From Acidobacteriota bacterium (lineage in GTDB: Bacteria; Acidobacteriota; UBA6911; RPQK01; JADFOI01): a stretch of 19,217 nucleotides of DNA. Every line of letters starts with the position of its first letter. Position 1 is the first letter of the stretch. The DNA is taken from the NCBI GenBank assembly GCA_022545645.1, contig JACZQQ010000021.1, forward strand, positions 1 through 19,217, read 5' to 3'. Both the position numbers and the translations under genes were made by a program. A model generated the notes under the pieces. That model searched no databases, was not told where the DNA came from, and saw nothing but the letters and a program-made list of their open reading frames with translations. Shown here in pieces: positions 6,893 through 13,600 of the stretch.

Positions 6893-7405
6893 TTATTGCA
6901 GCTGCCCACATGCTGCCTTCACCCCTGCGATGTCGATGGCATCCGCTCCCGAATCAATGTGGCGAATGATGCCCGCTTTGTCGATGACAAAGGTGGTCCG
7001 GCGAGCCATCCCTCTCTCTTCGTCCAATACTCCGTACAGCCGGCTCAGCGATTTCGAAAAATCGCTCAGCATGGTGAATTCAACTCCCATTTCTTCTGCA
7101 AATTTCTTTTGGGAGGGCCGAGCATCCACACTTACCGCCAGAACTTCCGTATCTTCTGCTTCAAAGTAGTCGATATCAGACTGATATCGTTGCAGCTCGG
7201 TCGTTCAGCCACGGGTAAAGGCAAGAACGTAGAAGGCAAGCACCACGTTCTTCTTACCGGCGAAATCGGAAAGACGCACGGTATTCCTGTCCTGATCCTG
7301 CAATTCGAAGTCGGGGGCCTTGTCGCCCACCTTCAAGAGAGTGGACTGGGACCAGGCCAACGGGGAAAGCAGAACAATTGAAAAAAGTAAGGTTAGAGTT
7401 TTCAT
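6893..7405 (-). CDS. Secreted selenocysteine-containing peroxiredoxin (AhpC/TSA type) with in-frame TGA
   Basis: Thiol/selenol peroxidase expected to reduce hydrogen peroxide or organic peroxides. The 170-codon frame runs from ATG 7405 to the stop at 6893 and is interrupted only by TGA at 7207-7205. That TGA is codon 67, exactly the peroxidatic cysteine position in LAFTRG-[U]-TTELQRY. Both sides are in the same frame and read as good peroxiredoxin: KVGDKAPDFELQDQD, then VLAVSVDARPSQKKFAEE, GVLDEERGMARRTTFVID. A signal peptide (about residues 1-19, LLFSIVLLSPLAWSQ) predicts export. The only cysteine is C166 near the C-terminus. The PxxxT motif has Val60 for Pro. A SECIS-like hairpin follows the TGA. 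A software annotator would split this into two fragments or call a pseudogene. It is divergent from pduO. Confidence 0.85.
7171..7207 (-). promoter_or_regulatory. Putative bacterial SECIS element (TGA plus downstream hairpin)
   Basis: Read on the minus strand, TGA (7207-7205) is followed by 15 bases and then a perfect hairpin at 7189-7171: stem CGATATC, loop AGTCT, stem GATATCG. The loop starts 22 bases after the TGA. Bacterial SECIS elements lie inside the coding region just after UGA and carry a small apical loop with an early G; here G is the second loop base. This placement supports selenocysteine insertion by SelB rather than termination. The SelB fit is inference from the published bacterial model. 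Confidence 0.65.
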
Positions 7406-7413
7406 GACCGCTC

Positions 7414-7442
7414 ATTTTAGCCGCAAACCCGGCAGTTTTCAA
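7414..7442 (-). promoter_or_regulatory. Promoter of the selenoperoxiredoxin gene
   Basis: On the minus strand, TTGAAA (7442 to 7437) and TAAAAT (7419 to 7414) are separated by 17 bases; each matches five of six sigma-70 consensus positions. Only eight bases lie between the -10 hexamer and the ATG at 7405, so the transcript would have a leader of about 0-2 bases. No Shine-Dalgarno is present. The -35 overlaps the region used by the divergent pduO promoter. Confidence 0.55.
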
Positions 7443-7456
7443 TAGGGAAGCGCTCA

Positions 7457-7465
7457 TGCTATGGT
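7457..7465 (+). promoter_or_regulatory. Possible extended -10 promoter of the cobalamin adenosyltransferase gene
   Basis: TGCTATGGT fits an extended -10 (TGn followed by TATGGT), about 20 bases before the ATG at 7486. A weak -35 (TTTCAA, 7437-7442) lies 17 bases upstream and coincides with the -35 of the divergent peroxiredoxin promoter. Confidence is low because TATGGT matches the consensus only moderately. Confidence 0.3.
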
Positions 7466-7485
7466 GATGATTCTCGAGTACCGTC

Positions 7486-8034
7486 ATGAAAATCTATACC
7501 GGGCGCGGAGACCAGGGTAAAACCTCACTTTTCAGTGGGGAACGGGTGGGTAAGGATTTGCCTCGGGTGGCTGTCTATGGGACCCTCGATGAACTGAATT
7601 CCGTGCTGGGACTTGCGCTCTCTTTCTCACGAAATCAAAAGGTCAGGGAGGTTCTTTTATCCCTTCAGCATAAGCTTTTCCAGGCAGGAGCCGATATGGC
7701 AACCACCAGCGCTCAAAAGCGTCCTGTCGATCGCATCAAAGAGAGCGACTGGCGCTCTTTGGAAACCCTCATTGATGAGCTGCAGGAAGAAATCCCCTCC
7801 CTCAAGAACTTCATTCTCCCTGGCGGATCTTCCGGAGCGGCCTTCGTACACCTTGCTCGAGTGGTCTGCCGAAGAGCTGAACGCCAATGGGTTGCTCTCA
7901 TGAAGGTGGATCAGGATATGAACTCGGAATTGCTGATCTACCTCAACCGGCTATCCGATCTTTTATTCGTCTTGGCCCGCTACGAGAACGTCCTGGAAGG
8001 AGGAAAGGAGGAGATCTGGAAAAAGGAGGATTGA
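7486..8034 (+). CDS. Cob(I)alamin adenosyltransferase, PduO/MMAB type
   Basis: Transfers the adenosyl group of ATP to cob(I)alamin to make adenosylcobalamin, the cofactor of mutases such as methylmalonyl-CoA mutase. It has 182 residues, the usual size of a stand-alone PduO-type enzyme. The N-terminal ATP-binding motif is KIYTGRGDQGKTSLFSG. The mid-region helix ends LPGGSSGAAFVHLARVVCRR, with AER after it, and the C-terminal motif LIYLNRLSDLLFVLARYEN is characteristic. All are intact. It is not the CobA/CobO (BtuR) or EutT type. The 3' end is very purine-rich (GGAAGGAGGAAAGGAGGAG) and its TGA overlaps the proposed TTG start of the DnaC-like gene, suggesting coupled translation. Confidence 0.94.
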   Translation: MKIYTGRGDQGKTSLFSGERVGKDLPRVAVYGTLDELNSVLGLALSFSRNQKVREVLLSLQHKLFQAGADMATTSAQKRPVDRIKESDWRSLETLIDELQEEIPSLKNFILPGGSSGAAFVHLARVVCRRAERQWVALMKVDQDMNSELLIYLNRLSDLLFVLARYENVLEGGKEEIWKKED

Positions 8035-8828
8035 AAACAACGGAAACCTGTTCGGCCTGTCGCGGTTCGGGCTGGCTGCTGGAAACCGAGAACTCAGTGG
8101 AGGCAGTCGTACCCTGTCCGGAGTGCCGCCCTAAAGAAGGATTGAAAAAGCTCTTGCAGAAAGCTGCTATCCCACCCCGATATTTTGATCGGGGTTTTGA
8201 GGAATTTTTCTTTGAGCGAAACAGTCTGCAGGAAAGGGCTCAGCTGCGTGCCATCGACTATGTGGAAGACTTCCCAAATGTCCCACGAGGTCTCTTGTTT
8301 GCCGGCCCCTGTGGAGTAGGGAAGACCCATCTCTCCGTTGCCATTCTCAAGACCCTGATTCAAGAAAAGCACGTCCATGGCCAATTCGTGGATGAGGCCG
8401 AACTCCTCAGGCGACTTCAATATTCCTACGGCCCTAATTCCCCGGAAACGGAACGGGAAGTCATGCTCCCCCTGTCAGAGGTCGAACTCCTGGTGTGGGA
8501 CGACTTGGGAACGGGAAGACCGACGGACTGGGTTCGGGAAACCATTCGAACGGTGCTCAATCACCGCTACACCCATAACAAACAAACCATCCTCTCCACT
8601 AACTGGCCCTTGAAACCTCAGACAGCCAAATCACCGACCTCCAGGAGCAAGACCGAAGCCATGCAAAACACCCTGGCTGAGAGAATTGGTCAGCGGCTAT
8701 TTTCTCGAATCATGGAAATGTGCGAGATCATCGAAATGGATGGTCCCGACTTCCGGACGGATATTCACAAAGCTCGGCATGATTTCGAGAAAAAGACGAG
8801 CGCCCTTCGCGCAGAAAAAAGAAAATAG
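8031..8828 (+). CDS. DnaC/IstB-like AAA+ ATPase with N-terminal zinc finger
   Basis: Predicted ATPase of the DnaC helicase-loader/IstB group, 265 residues from TTG 8031. An N-terminal zinc-binding segment has C7-X2-C10 (CSACRGSGW, DnaJ-like) and C29-X2-C32 (CPEC). Walker A is GPCGVGKTH (Lys98), Walker B is LLVWDDLG (Asp157, Asp158), and STNWPL resembles the sensor-1 region. In E. coli DnaC loads DnaB, but here the partner is unknown and no transposase is nearby, so IstB-type transposition function is unlikely. The start is uncertain: TTG overlaps the pduO stop as TTGA with AAGGAGGA directly before it; CTG at 8016 with better Shine-Dalgarno spacing is an alternative. The frame stays open upstream to 7887 but that part is pduO sequence in another frame. 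Confidence 0.85.
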   Translation: MKTTETCSACRGSGWLLETENSVEAVVPCPECRPKEGLKKLLQKAAIPPRYFDRGFEEFFFERNSLQERAQLRAIDYVEDFPNVPRGLLFAGPCGVGKTHLSVAILKTLIQEKHVHGQFVDEAELLRRLQYSYGPNSPETEREVMLPLSEVELLVWDDLGTGRPTDWVRETIRTVLNHRYTHNKQTILSTNWPLKPQTAKSPTSRSKTEAMQNTLAERIGQRLFSRIMEMCEIIEMDGPDFRTDIHKARHDFEKKTSALRAEKRK

Positions 8829-8832
8829 AAAA

Positions 8833-8945
8833 GAGCGCGCTTCGCGCGCGTTCCAGGTTTCAAGTTCCAGGTTTTGAATTTTAGATTTTGGATTTCAGCC
8901 GGTCTGCCGGCTGTGGTCAGGAGGTCAGCTGGTCAACTGACCAGC
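8833..8945. repeat. Composite intergenic repeat between convergent genes
   Basis: The gap between the DnaC-like gene and the convergent MFS gene is made of repeat modules. GAGCGCGCTTCGCG (8833-8846) is the reverse complement of the module at 3397 and 13564, followed by TTCCAGG and CAAGTTCCAGG words and an AT-rich tract. The 18-base CAGCCGG-TCTG-CCGGCTG palindrome lies at 8896-8913. GCTGGTCA-AC-TGACCAGC (8928-8945) abuts the MFS stop codon. No T-run makes any of these a standard terminator. Confidence 0.6.
8896..8913. repeat. REP-like 18-base palindrome, copy 1
   Basis: CAGCCGGTCTGCCGGCTG can form a 7-bp perfect stem with a TCTG loop. It is preceded by GGATTT. Identical copies lie at 13715-13732 and 13753-13770, and an inverted copy at 18848-18865. 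This one lies in the spacer between two convergent genes. Confidence 0.75.
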
Positions 8946-10259
8946 CTACTCCACGACGGCCTGCTGACTCTCGCGAATTCCCTTCTCCTCGTCCACAAAG
9001 TACAAGAGACTCCAGCCCAGAAGCAGAAAAAAGAGAGCAGAGAGTAATCCAAAGCGAGCGGAACCGGTCACATCCGTGATCAGGCCGAAGAGTGCCGGGC
9101 CGAAGATCGCAGCAAACTTTCCTCCGGTTGAGAAAAAGCCGAAGAACTCCGCGCTGTTCTCCCGGGGGGTGAACTGAGCGAGCAGCGCGCGTGAACAGGC
9201 TTGGATTCCTCCCAGGACAAAACCGATGACCACTGCCAGGATCCAGAACTGCCAACTTTGGTCGATCACGAGGGCATAAACCAGGGCTCCGGACCAGAGT
9301 AACAGACTGATGTTGATGGCACGCTTGGTCATCATCCGATCTGCCAGGTATCCGAAGACCAGCGCTCCAAAAAACGCAATAACGTGAATGAGAATGAAGC
9401 ACAGAATCAGTTCTTCCTGAGGCATATGCAACACTTCGGCCCCAAACACAGCAGCCATGACAATGACCGTCTGGACGCCATCGTTGTAGATCAGAAAGGC
9501 AACAAGGAACTTCACCAGTTCCCGAAACTGACGGACCTTTCTTAAGGTCAAAGCGAGGCGTTGAAATCCGATCTTCAAATAACTGGTTCCTGGAGGACGT
9601 TGTTTCGCCTGGGCACGTTCGCGCAGCCACACGAAGGTGGGAATGGAAAAGATCCCCCACCAGAGGGCGACCACCACCAGGGAAGCGCGAATGGGAATAT
9701 AATCGGAATCAGGAAGTCCAAACCAATCCGGCCTTTGGATCATAGCCAGATTGAGAAGCAGGCACAACACTCCGCCCACATAGCCCAGTGCCCAGCCAAA
9801 GCCGCTGATTCTCCCCATCTTCTCGCGACTCGCGATCTCCGGAAGAAAGCCGTTGTAAAAGGTCAGGCTCCACTCCATTCCCATGTTGGAGAGAAGATAG
9901 AAAAAGACGGCCAACCAAATGTCTCCAGGGCCGGCCAGGAAAAGAAAGGCAGTTGCCAGTACTCCCCCATAGCAAAACACGAAAAGAAACCGCTTCTTTG
10001 ATGCCGTGTAGTCGGCAATAGCACCCAAAATGGGTGCACTCACCGCCACCAGCAACATCGACGCAGAGACGCAATATCCCCAGAAAGCCGTGGCACTCAC
10101 CCGGCCGCCCAGGAAGGGGACCCCCTCGGGCCCGACGATCACCTGAACAAAATAAACGTTGAAAATGACTCCGGCCAGTGCCGTGGCGTAGGCGGAGTTG
10201 GCAAAATCGTAAAATGCCCAGGCCCAGATTTCCCTACGGTTAGAGTTTGAGTTCCTGAT
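8946..10259 (-). CDS. MFS transporter of the UMF1 / Atg22-like family, apparently starting at ATC
   Basis: Polytopic inner-membrane transporter; the substrate is unknown. With the start at 10259 it has 437 residues and many hydrophobic segments, consistent with a 12-helix MFS fold. The N-terminal sequence REIWAWAFYDFANSAYAT is the hallmark of the UMF1 family. That hallmark lies upstream of the first ATG/GTG/TTG in frame (GTG at 10142), and a TGA at 10283-10281 closes the frame further up. The only well-placed start is ATC at 10259, preceded by GGGAGAAG at good Shine-Dalgarno spacing. Starting at GTG 10142 would lose the first transmembrane helix. The gene follows the SDR gene by 13 bases and is probably the last of a three-gene operon. 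Confidence 0.88.
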   Translation of the reverse strand: MRNSNSNRREIWAWAFYDFANSAYATALAGVIFNVYFVQVIVGPEGVPFLGGRVSATAFWGYCVSASMLLVAVSAPILGAIADYTASKKRFLFVFCYGGVLATAFLFLAGPGDIWLAVFFYLLSNMGMEWSLTFYNGFLPEIASREKMGRISGFGWALGYVGGVLCLLLNLAMIQRPDWFGLPDSDYIPIRASLVVVALWWGIFSIPTFVWLRERAQAKQRPPGTSYLKIGFQRLALTLRKVRQFRELVKFLVAFLIYNDGVQTVIVMAAVFGAEVLHMPQEELILCFILIHVIAFFGALVFGYLADRMMTKRAINISLLLWSGALVYALVIDQSWQFWILAVVIGFVLGGIQACSRALLAQFTPRENSAEFFGFFSTGGKFAAIFGPALFGLITDVTGSARFGLLSALFFLLLGWSLLYFVDEEKGIRESQQAVVE

Positions 10260-10272
10260 TTCTTCTCCCTGA

Positions 10273-10998
10273 TTATTTCTTCAACGGCTTGGAAGGCCGC
10301 ATCTCAATCCGGCTGGTCAAACATCGAGGATGCCGCTTGAGGGTTTCAAGGACTACCTCCGCCACATCCGAAGCTGAGAGCTTCCAGGAACTGTTGTCCT
10401 GGGTACGGCTGAATTCAGTGGCGACACTGCCTGGCATGATGTTGGCGACACGAATATCGTCGTATCGAACCTCTTGCATGAGTGCCTCGCTGAACCCTAC
10501 CAGACCAAACTTGGAAGCGTTGTAAGCGGCTCCATGAGGAAAGGCATTGACCCCGGCCAGACTCCCCACATTAATGATGAATCCTCCTCCATTTTTCTTC
10601 ATCTCAGGGATGGCGAAGTGACAGCCGTAGAAAACACCGTCAAGATTGGTGGCCAGCGTGTCCCGCCACTCTTGAAGCGACATCTCCTCAACGGTCCGAA
10701 AGATACCGATCCCTGCGTTGTTGACCTGGATATCGATTCCACCAAATGTTTCAACACAATGCTGAATCAGGTCGCGGACTTGATTGGCCTCTCGCACATC
10801 ACAAACCTTGCCACTGACCTTGTCCCGGGCTGATGGATTGAGACTCTCGAGGGTGTCCTGAACATCATCCTGGTGGCGCGAACTGATCACCACCTTTGCC
10901 CCCTCTGCCACAAGAGACTGAGCGATGGCCAATCCGATACCTTTTGTGCTTCCCGTGACCACTGCTCTTTTACCCTCCAAATCCATACCCATCTTCAT
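10273..10998 (-). CDS. Short-chain dehydrogenase/reductase (FabG-like SDR)
   Basis: Classical SDR oxidoreductase of 241 residues, expected to use NAD(P)(H); the substrate is not evident. The cofactor motif TGSTKGIG (15-22), the NNAG motif (93-96), and the catalytic Ser146, Tyr159 and Lys163 (YNASK) are all present. FabG-like sequence does not prove a role in fatty acid synthesis, because the neighbours are a deoxyhypusine synthase-like gene and a transporter. The ATG at 10998 overlaps the stop of the upstream gene as ATGA (10995-10998), with GGTAGGGAG just before it as ribosome-binding site. Alternative ATGs lie two and four codons later. Confidence 0.93.
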   Translation of the reverse strand: MKMGMDLEGKRAVVTGSTKGIGLAIAQSLVAEGAKVVISSRHQDDVQDTLESLNPSARDKVSGKVCDVREANQVRDLIQHCVETFGGIDIQVNNAGIGIFRTVEEMSLQEWRDTLATNLDGVFYGCHFAIPEMKKNGGGFIINVGSLAGVNAFPHGAAYNASKFGLVGFSEALMQEVRYDDIRVANIMPGSVATEFSRTQDNSSWKLSASDVAEVVLETLKRHPRCLTSRIEMRPSKPLKK

Positions 10999-12080
10999 CT
11001 CCCTACCCTTGCTGCTTCCTCCTCCAAATCCTGCATCATCCCGGGCAAACGTTCATACAGGTTCTTGGGTGGACGCCCAGGGTGGTTTGCCAGGGCGTAG
11101 GCAGTGAGGAGGGGCAGTGCGATCGTGGAATCGAGGTAACATACGACGGCATCGGACAAACCGTCGGCATCCACTTTTCCCCAGGTCACCGCCTCTGCAG
11201 GCGTCGCACCTGACAATCCGCCGCTATCCGGACGGGCATCCGTCACCTGTAGATAGTAATCGTGACCCTTTTCCTCGATCCCCAGGACTTCTTGTATCTG
11301 GGGCTCAGTCTGCAGGATAAAGTTCTTGGGAGAACCTCCTCCCAGGATCAAGACAGCACTCTTGCCCCCGGACCTTTTGGCTGCCAGAACAATGGCCGCC
11401 GTCTCGTTGACGTCGCGTGAGACATCCAAAAGCAGTTTGTTTCCTCGCAGAGCTTCAGCAGCGATATTCATCCCTATGGAGCTGTCGCCCGGTGAAGAAG
11501 TGTAAACGGGCACCTGGTGCCGATAAGCGGAAGCCAGCAAGGACTTGCCTTCCGTATCCAGGATCCGCTCTCTCTCGGCCATATATTTTCCAATCTTGTA
11601 GTGGAACTCAGCGGTACTCATTCCCTTCTGAAATTCAGGAGCTCGAATCAATTCTCTGAAAAACCGGTCTGTGGAAAGTAAAACCTCGTAGTCGAAGAAA
11701 ATATCGTAAATCCGAACCACTCCCTCCTGGCGAAGACGCACATCGCTCACTTGAGGATCTCCCCGATGCATGGAGAGCCCAAGACCGAAATGAACATCAT
11801 GATACAAATTCGCACCCGTCGAGACGATCCAATCGATGAAACCTCGTTCGATTAAAGGAACAAGACAGGACATCCCTAATCCAGCCGGAGTCAGAGCGCC
11901 CGTCAAACTGAATCCGACAGTAACATCCTCAGCCAGCATCTTTTGCACGAATAAATGGCACGCCTCTCGCAATCGTGCCGCGTTGTAGGCTTCGAACACC
12001 GAGTCAATCAGTTCGGTAATGGTCACGTCAGGCTGGATGGGTCCCGGACCGATCTTCTTGCCTGATAGATATTCGCTCAT
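10995..12080 (-). CDS. Deoxyhypusine synthase-like protein (bacterial)
   Basis: Member of the deoxyhypusine synthase family, 361 residues from ATG 12080. In archaea and eukaryotes the enzyme transfers a butylamine group from spermidine to a lysine of IF5A. Bacteria lack IF5A, so the bacterial branch probably acts on polyamines or another acceptor; its role here is unknown. The NAD-binding and active-site stretches are visible: VGFSLTGALTPAGLGMS (55-71), STGANLYHD (87-95), VYTSSPGDSSIGM (192-204), and GATPAEAVTWGKV, with the lysine that forms the covalent intermediate in DHS at K302. The frame opens to 12173, but ATG 12080 has GAG upstream and fits the family start. It overlaps the SDR gene downstream and is divergent from the DUF1015 gene. 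Confidence 0.9.
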   Translation of the reverse strand: MSEYLSGKKIGPGPIQPDVTITELIDSVFEAYNAARLREACHLFVQKMLAEDVTVGFSLTGALTPAGLGMSCLVPLIERGFIDWIVSTGANLYHDVHFGLGLSMHRGDPQVSDVRLRQEGVVRIYDIFFDYEVLLSTDRFFRELIRAPEFQKGMSTAEFHYKIGKYMAERERILDTEGKSLLASAYRHQVPVYTSSPGDSSIGMNIAAEALRGNKLLLDVSRDVNETAAIVLAAKRSGGKSAVLILGGGSPKNFILQTEPQIQEVLGIEEKGHDYYLQVTDARPDSGGLSGATPAEAVTWGKVDADGLSDAVVCYLDSTIALPLLTAYALANHPGRPPKNLYERLPGMMQDLEEEAARVGR

Positions 12081-12130
12081 TGTTTTCTCGGAACAAAACA
12101 GGCTTCTGGGGTATGATCCGGACGCTCCGG

Positions 12131-12139
12131 AGTATAGCA
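12131..12139 (-). promoter_or_regulatory. Extended -10 promoter of the deoxyhypusine synthase-like operon
   Basis: On the minus strand TGCTATACT matches an extended -10 (TGn then TATACT, five of six). A transcript would start near 12124, leaving a leader of about 45 bases before ATG 12080. No good -35 is seen, which is tolerated by extended -10 promoters. Confidence 0.35.
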
Positions 12140-12157
12140 AATCACGCGCTACTCCCA

Positions 12158-12163
12158 TAAAAT
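12158..12163 (+). promoter_or_regulatory. -10 element of the DUF1015 gene
   Basis: TAAAAT matches five of six -10 consensus bases and ends eight bases before the ATG at 12172. This is the same hexamer and spacing as in the selenoperoxiredoxin gene. No convincing -35 is visible. If used, the mRNA would be almost leaderless. Confidence 0.35.
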
Positions 12164-12171
12164 GGGGTCCC

Positions 12172-13449
12172 ATGGCTCAAGTAGTTCCGTTTCGCGGCTA
12201 TAGGTATAGTGCAGACAAGATCCATGAGATTGGTGACGTCGTCACCCAACCCTACGACAAGATCTCTCCGGAGATGTACCGGGAGTATCTTGAGCGCCAT
12301 CCCCAAAATATGGTTCACATCATCAAAAATCGTGATCACCAGAATGCCGGATCGAACTTACGACAATGGATGCAAAACGGCGTCTTGAAACAGGACGACT
12401 CGCCCTCGTTTTACCCCTACGAGCAAAGATTCGAGTTTGAGGGCCAAACTCTCTCGCGGATGGGATTGATCGGACTGGTCTCTCTGAAGGCCGGTTCTGC
12501 CTCGGTGAAGGGGCATGAACGAGTTCTGGATGAGCAACTCGAGGACCGCCTGAATCTGATCCGCTCCACGGAATCCAACGAGGGTCTGATTTTCATGCTC
12601 TATTCTGATCCCTCCAGAGGGGTCGAACAGCTTCTTTCTGAATTCAAACAGAACAACACTCCAGTGACCGAACTGGTGGACGACTATCAGGTTTCGCACC
12701 GCCTCTGGCAGCTGTCTGAACCAGGTCCTCAACAACAAATTATGGAGACCTTAAACGCTCTCCCCTTTTACATTGCCGATGGTCATCATCGCTTCAGGAG
12801 CGCTCAGCTCTACTTTCAGGAATGTCAGGAAAAGGGCTGGGAAGCAGCAGCTGAGGAGAGTTTTGACAAGCGAATGATCGCTCTTTTTGACATGGAGGGC
12901 CCCGGTGTAAGGGTTCTGCCCACCCACCGGGGCATTCGAAATCTCAAGGATTTTGACTTCGGCACCTTTCTCTCCAGGCTGGAGCCGCATTTTGAGCTTC
13001 AGAAAGTGGCAGGCCTCCCCCAGCTCAAGCTGGAGCTGGAGAAGGCAGGGACCCGGATGGGATTGGTTGCCCGGAAGGACCTGACTTGCTATGGGCTATG
13101 CCTTCGGGAAGGTATGAGGAGTGACTCTACCTTCATGCCGACCATCACAGGACCCGCTCGGGAGCTTGATGTCAATGTGCTGCATGAAGGGATTCTCAGC
13201 CCCTTTCTTGGCATTGGCCCTCGAGAGCTGGCGGCGGAAACCCATGTCGACTACTTTCGAGAGCGTGATCTACTCGTTACCGGGGTTGAGGAAGGCCAAT
13301 ATCAACTGGCTTTCCTCCTCAATCCCACCAGCCTGAAACAGGTTTACGAAATTTCAGAGCGGGGTGAAACAATGCCCCAGAAGTCTACTGATTTTTATCC
13401 CAAGCTACTCACGGGACTCGTCCTGATGAAGATGGAGATTCACCGCTGA
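12172..13449 (+). CDS. DUF1015 family protein
   Basis: Conserved bacterial protein with no function assigned from sequence. From ATG 12172 it has 425 residues, close to the usual DUF1015 length. Family hallmarks seen: AQVVPFRGYRYSADK at the N-terminus, VVTQPYDKISPEM near 24-36, SVKGHERVL near 110, and FYIADGHHRF near residue 200, the most characteristic motif. The histidine-rich and charged conserved motifs suggest an enzyme, possibly nucleotide- or metal-dependent, but this is inference. No signal peptide or membrane segment is present. The frame opens further upstream to 12019, but that part overlaps the divergent gene and does not look like the family. A repeat element follows the stop at once. 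Confidence 0.9.
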   Translation: MAQVVPFRGYRYSADKIHEIGDVVTQPYDKISPEMYREYLERHPQNMVHIIKNRDHQNAGSNLRQWMQNGVLKQDDSPSFYPYEQRFEFEGQTLSRMGLIGLVSLKAGSASVKGHERVLDEQLEDRLNLIRSTESNEGLIFMLYSDPSRGVEQLLSEFKQNNTPVTELVDDYQVSHRLWQLSEPGPQQQIMETLNALPFYIADGHHRFRSAQLYFQECQEKGWEAAAEESFDKRMIALFDMEGPGVRVLPTHRGIRNLKDFDFGTFLSRLEPHFELQKVAGLPQLKLELEKAGTRMGLVARKDLTCYGLCLREGMRSDSTFMPTITGPARELDVNVLHEGILSPFLGIGPRELAAETHVDYFRERDLLVTGVEEGQYQLAFLLNPTSLKQVYEISERGETMPQKSTDFYPKLLTGLVLMKMEIHR

Positions 13450-13600
13450 CCGCAGACCGCTGACTGCGGTCAGCGGAAATCCCAAACTCCAAATTCCAAA
13501 TCCCAAACAAACTCAAATTTTCCAAATCTGACCTGGAACTTGGAACCTGAACTCTTGAACACGCGCGAAGCGCGCTCCCCTGCCAACTGACAGGAGATTT
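13450..13600. repeat. Composite intergenic repeat element, copy B
   Basis: This gap repeats the architecture of 3309-3453: CCGCTGAC/GTCAGCGG (13457-13476), an AT-rich AAATCCCAAA-type tract, CTGACCTGGAACTT (13528-13541) and CGCGAAGCGCGCTCC (13564-13578). A competing 10-bp inverted repeat, CTGACCGCAG/CTGCGGTCAG (13446-13455 and 13464-13473), includes the DUF1015 stop codon. The second half of the 3309 element, the 8-mer array, is missing here. Confidence 0.6.

Noticed and set aside
6893..7405. Peroxiredoxin read as a pseudogene with a nonsense mutation
   Set aside because: The single TGA is exactly at the catalytic cysteine codon, both halves are intact and in frame, a SECIS-like hairpin follows and a good promoter precedes; selenocysteine explains all of these better.
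8031..8828. DnaC-like protein as the IstB helper of an insertion sequence
   Set aside because: No IstA-type transposase, terminal inverted repeats or target duplication are visible, and the gene overlaps a metabolic gene.
12019..12171. Longer N-terminus for the DUF1015 protein
   Set aside because: It would overlap the divergent gene by about 60 bases and runs through the promoter region; AQVVPFRGYRY at the ATG 12172 start matches the family.
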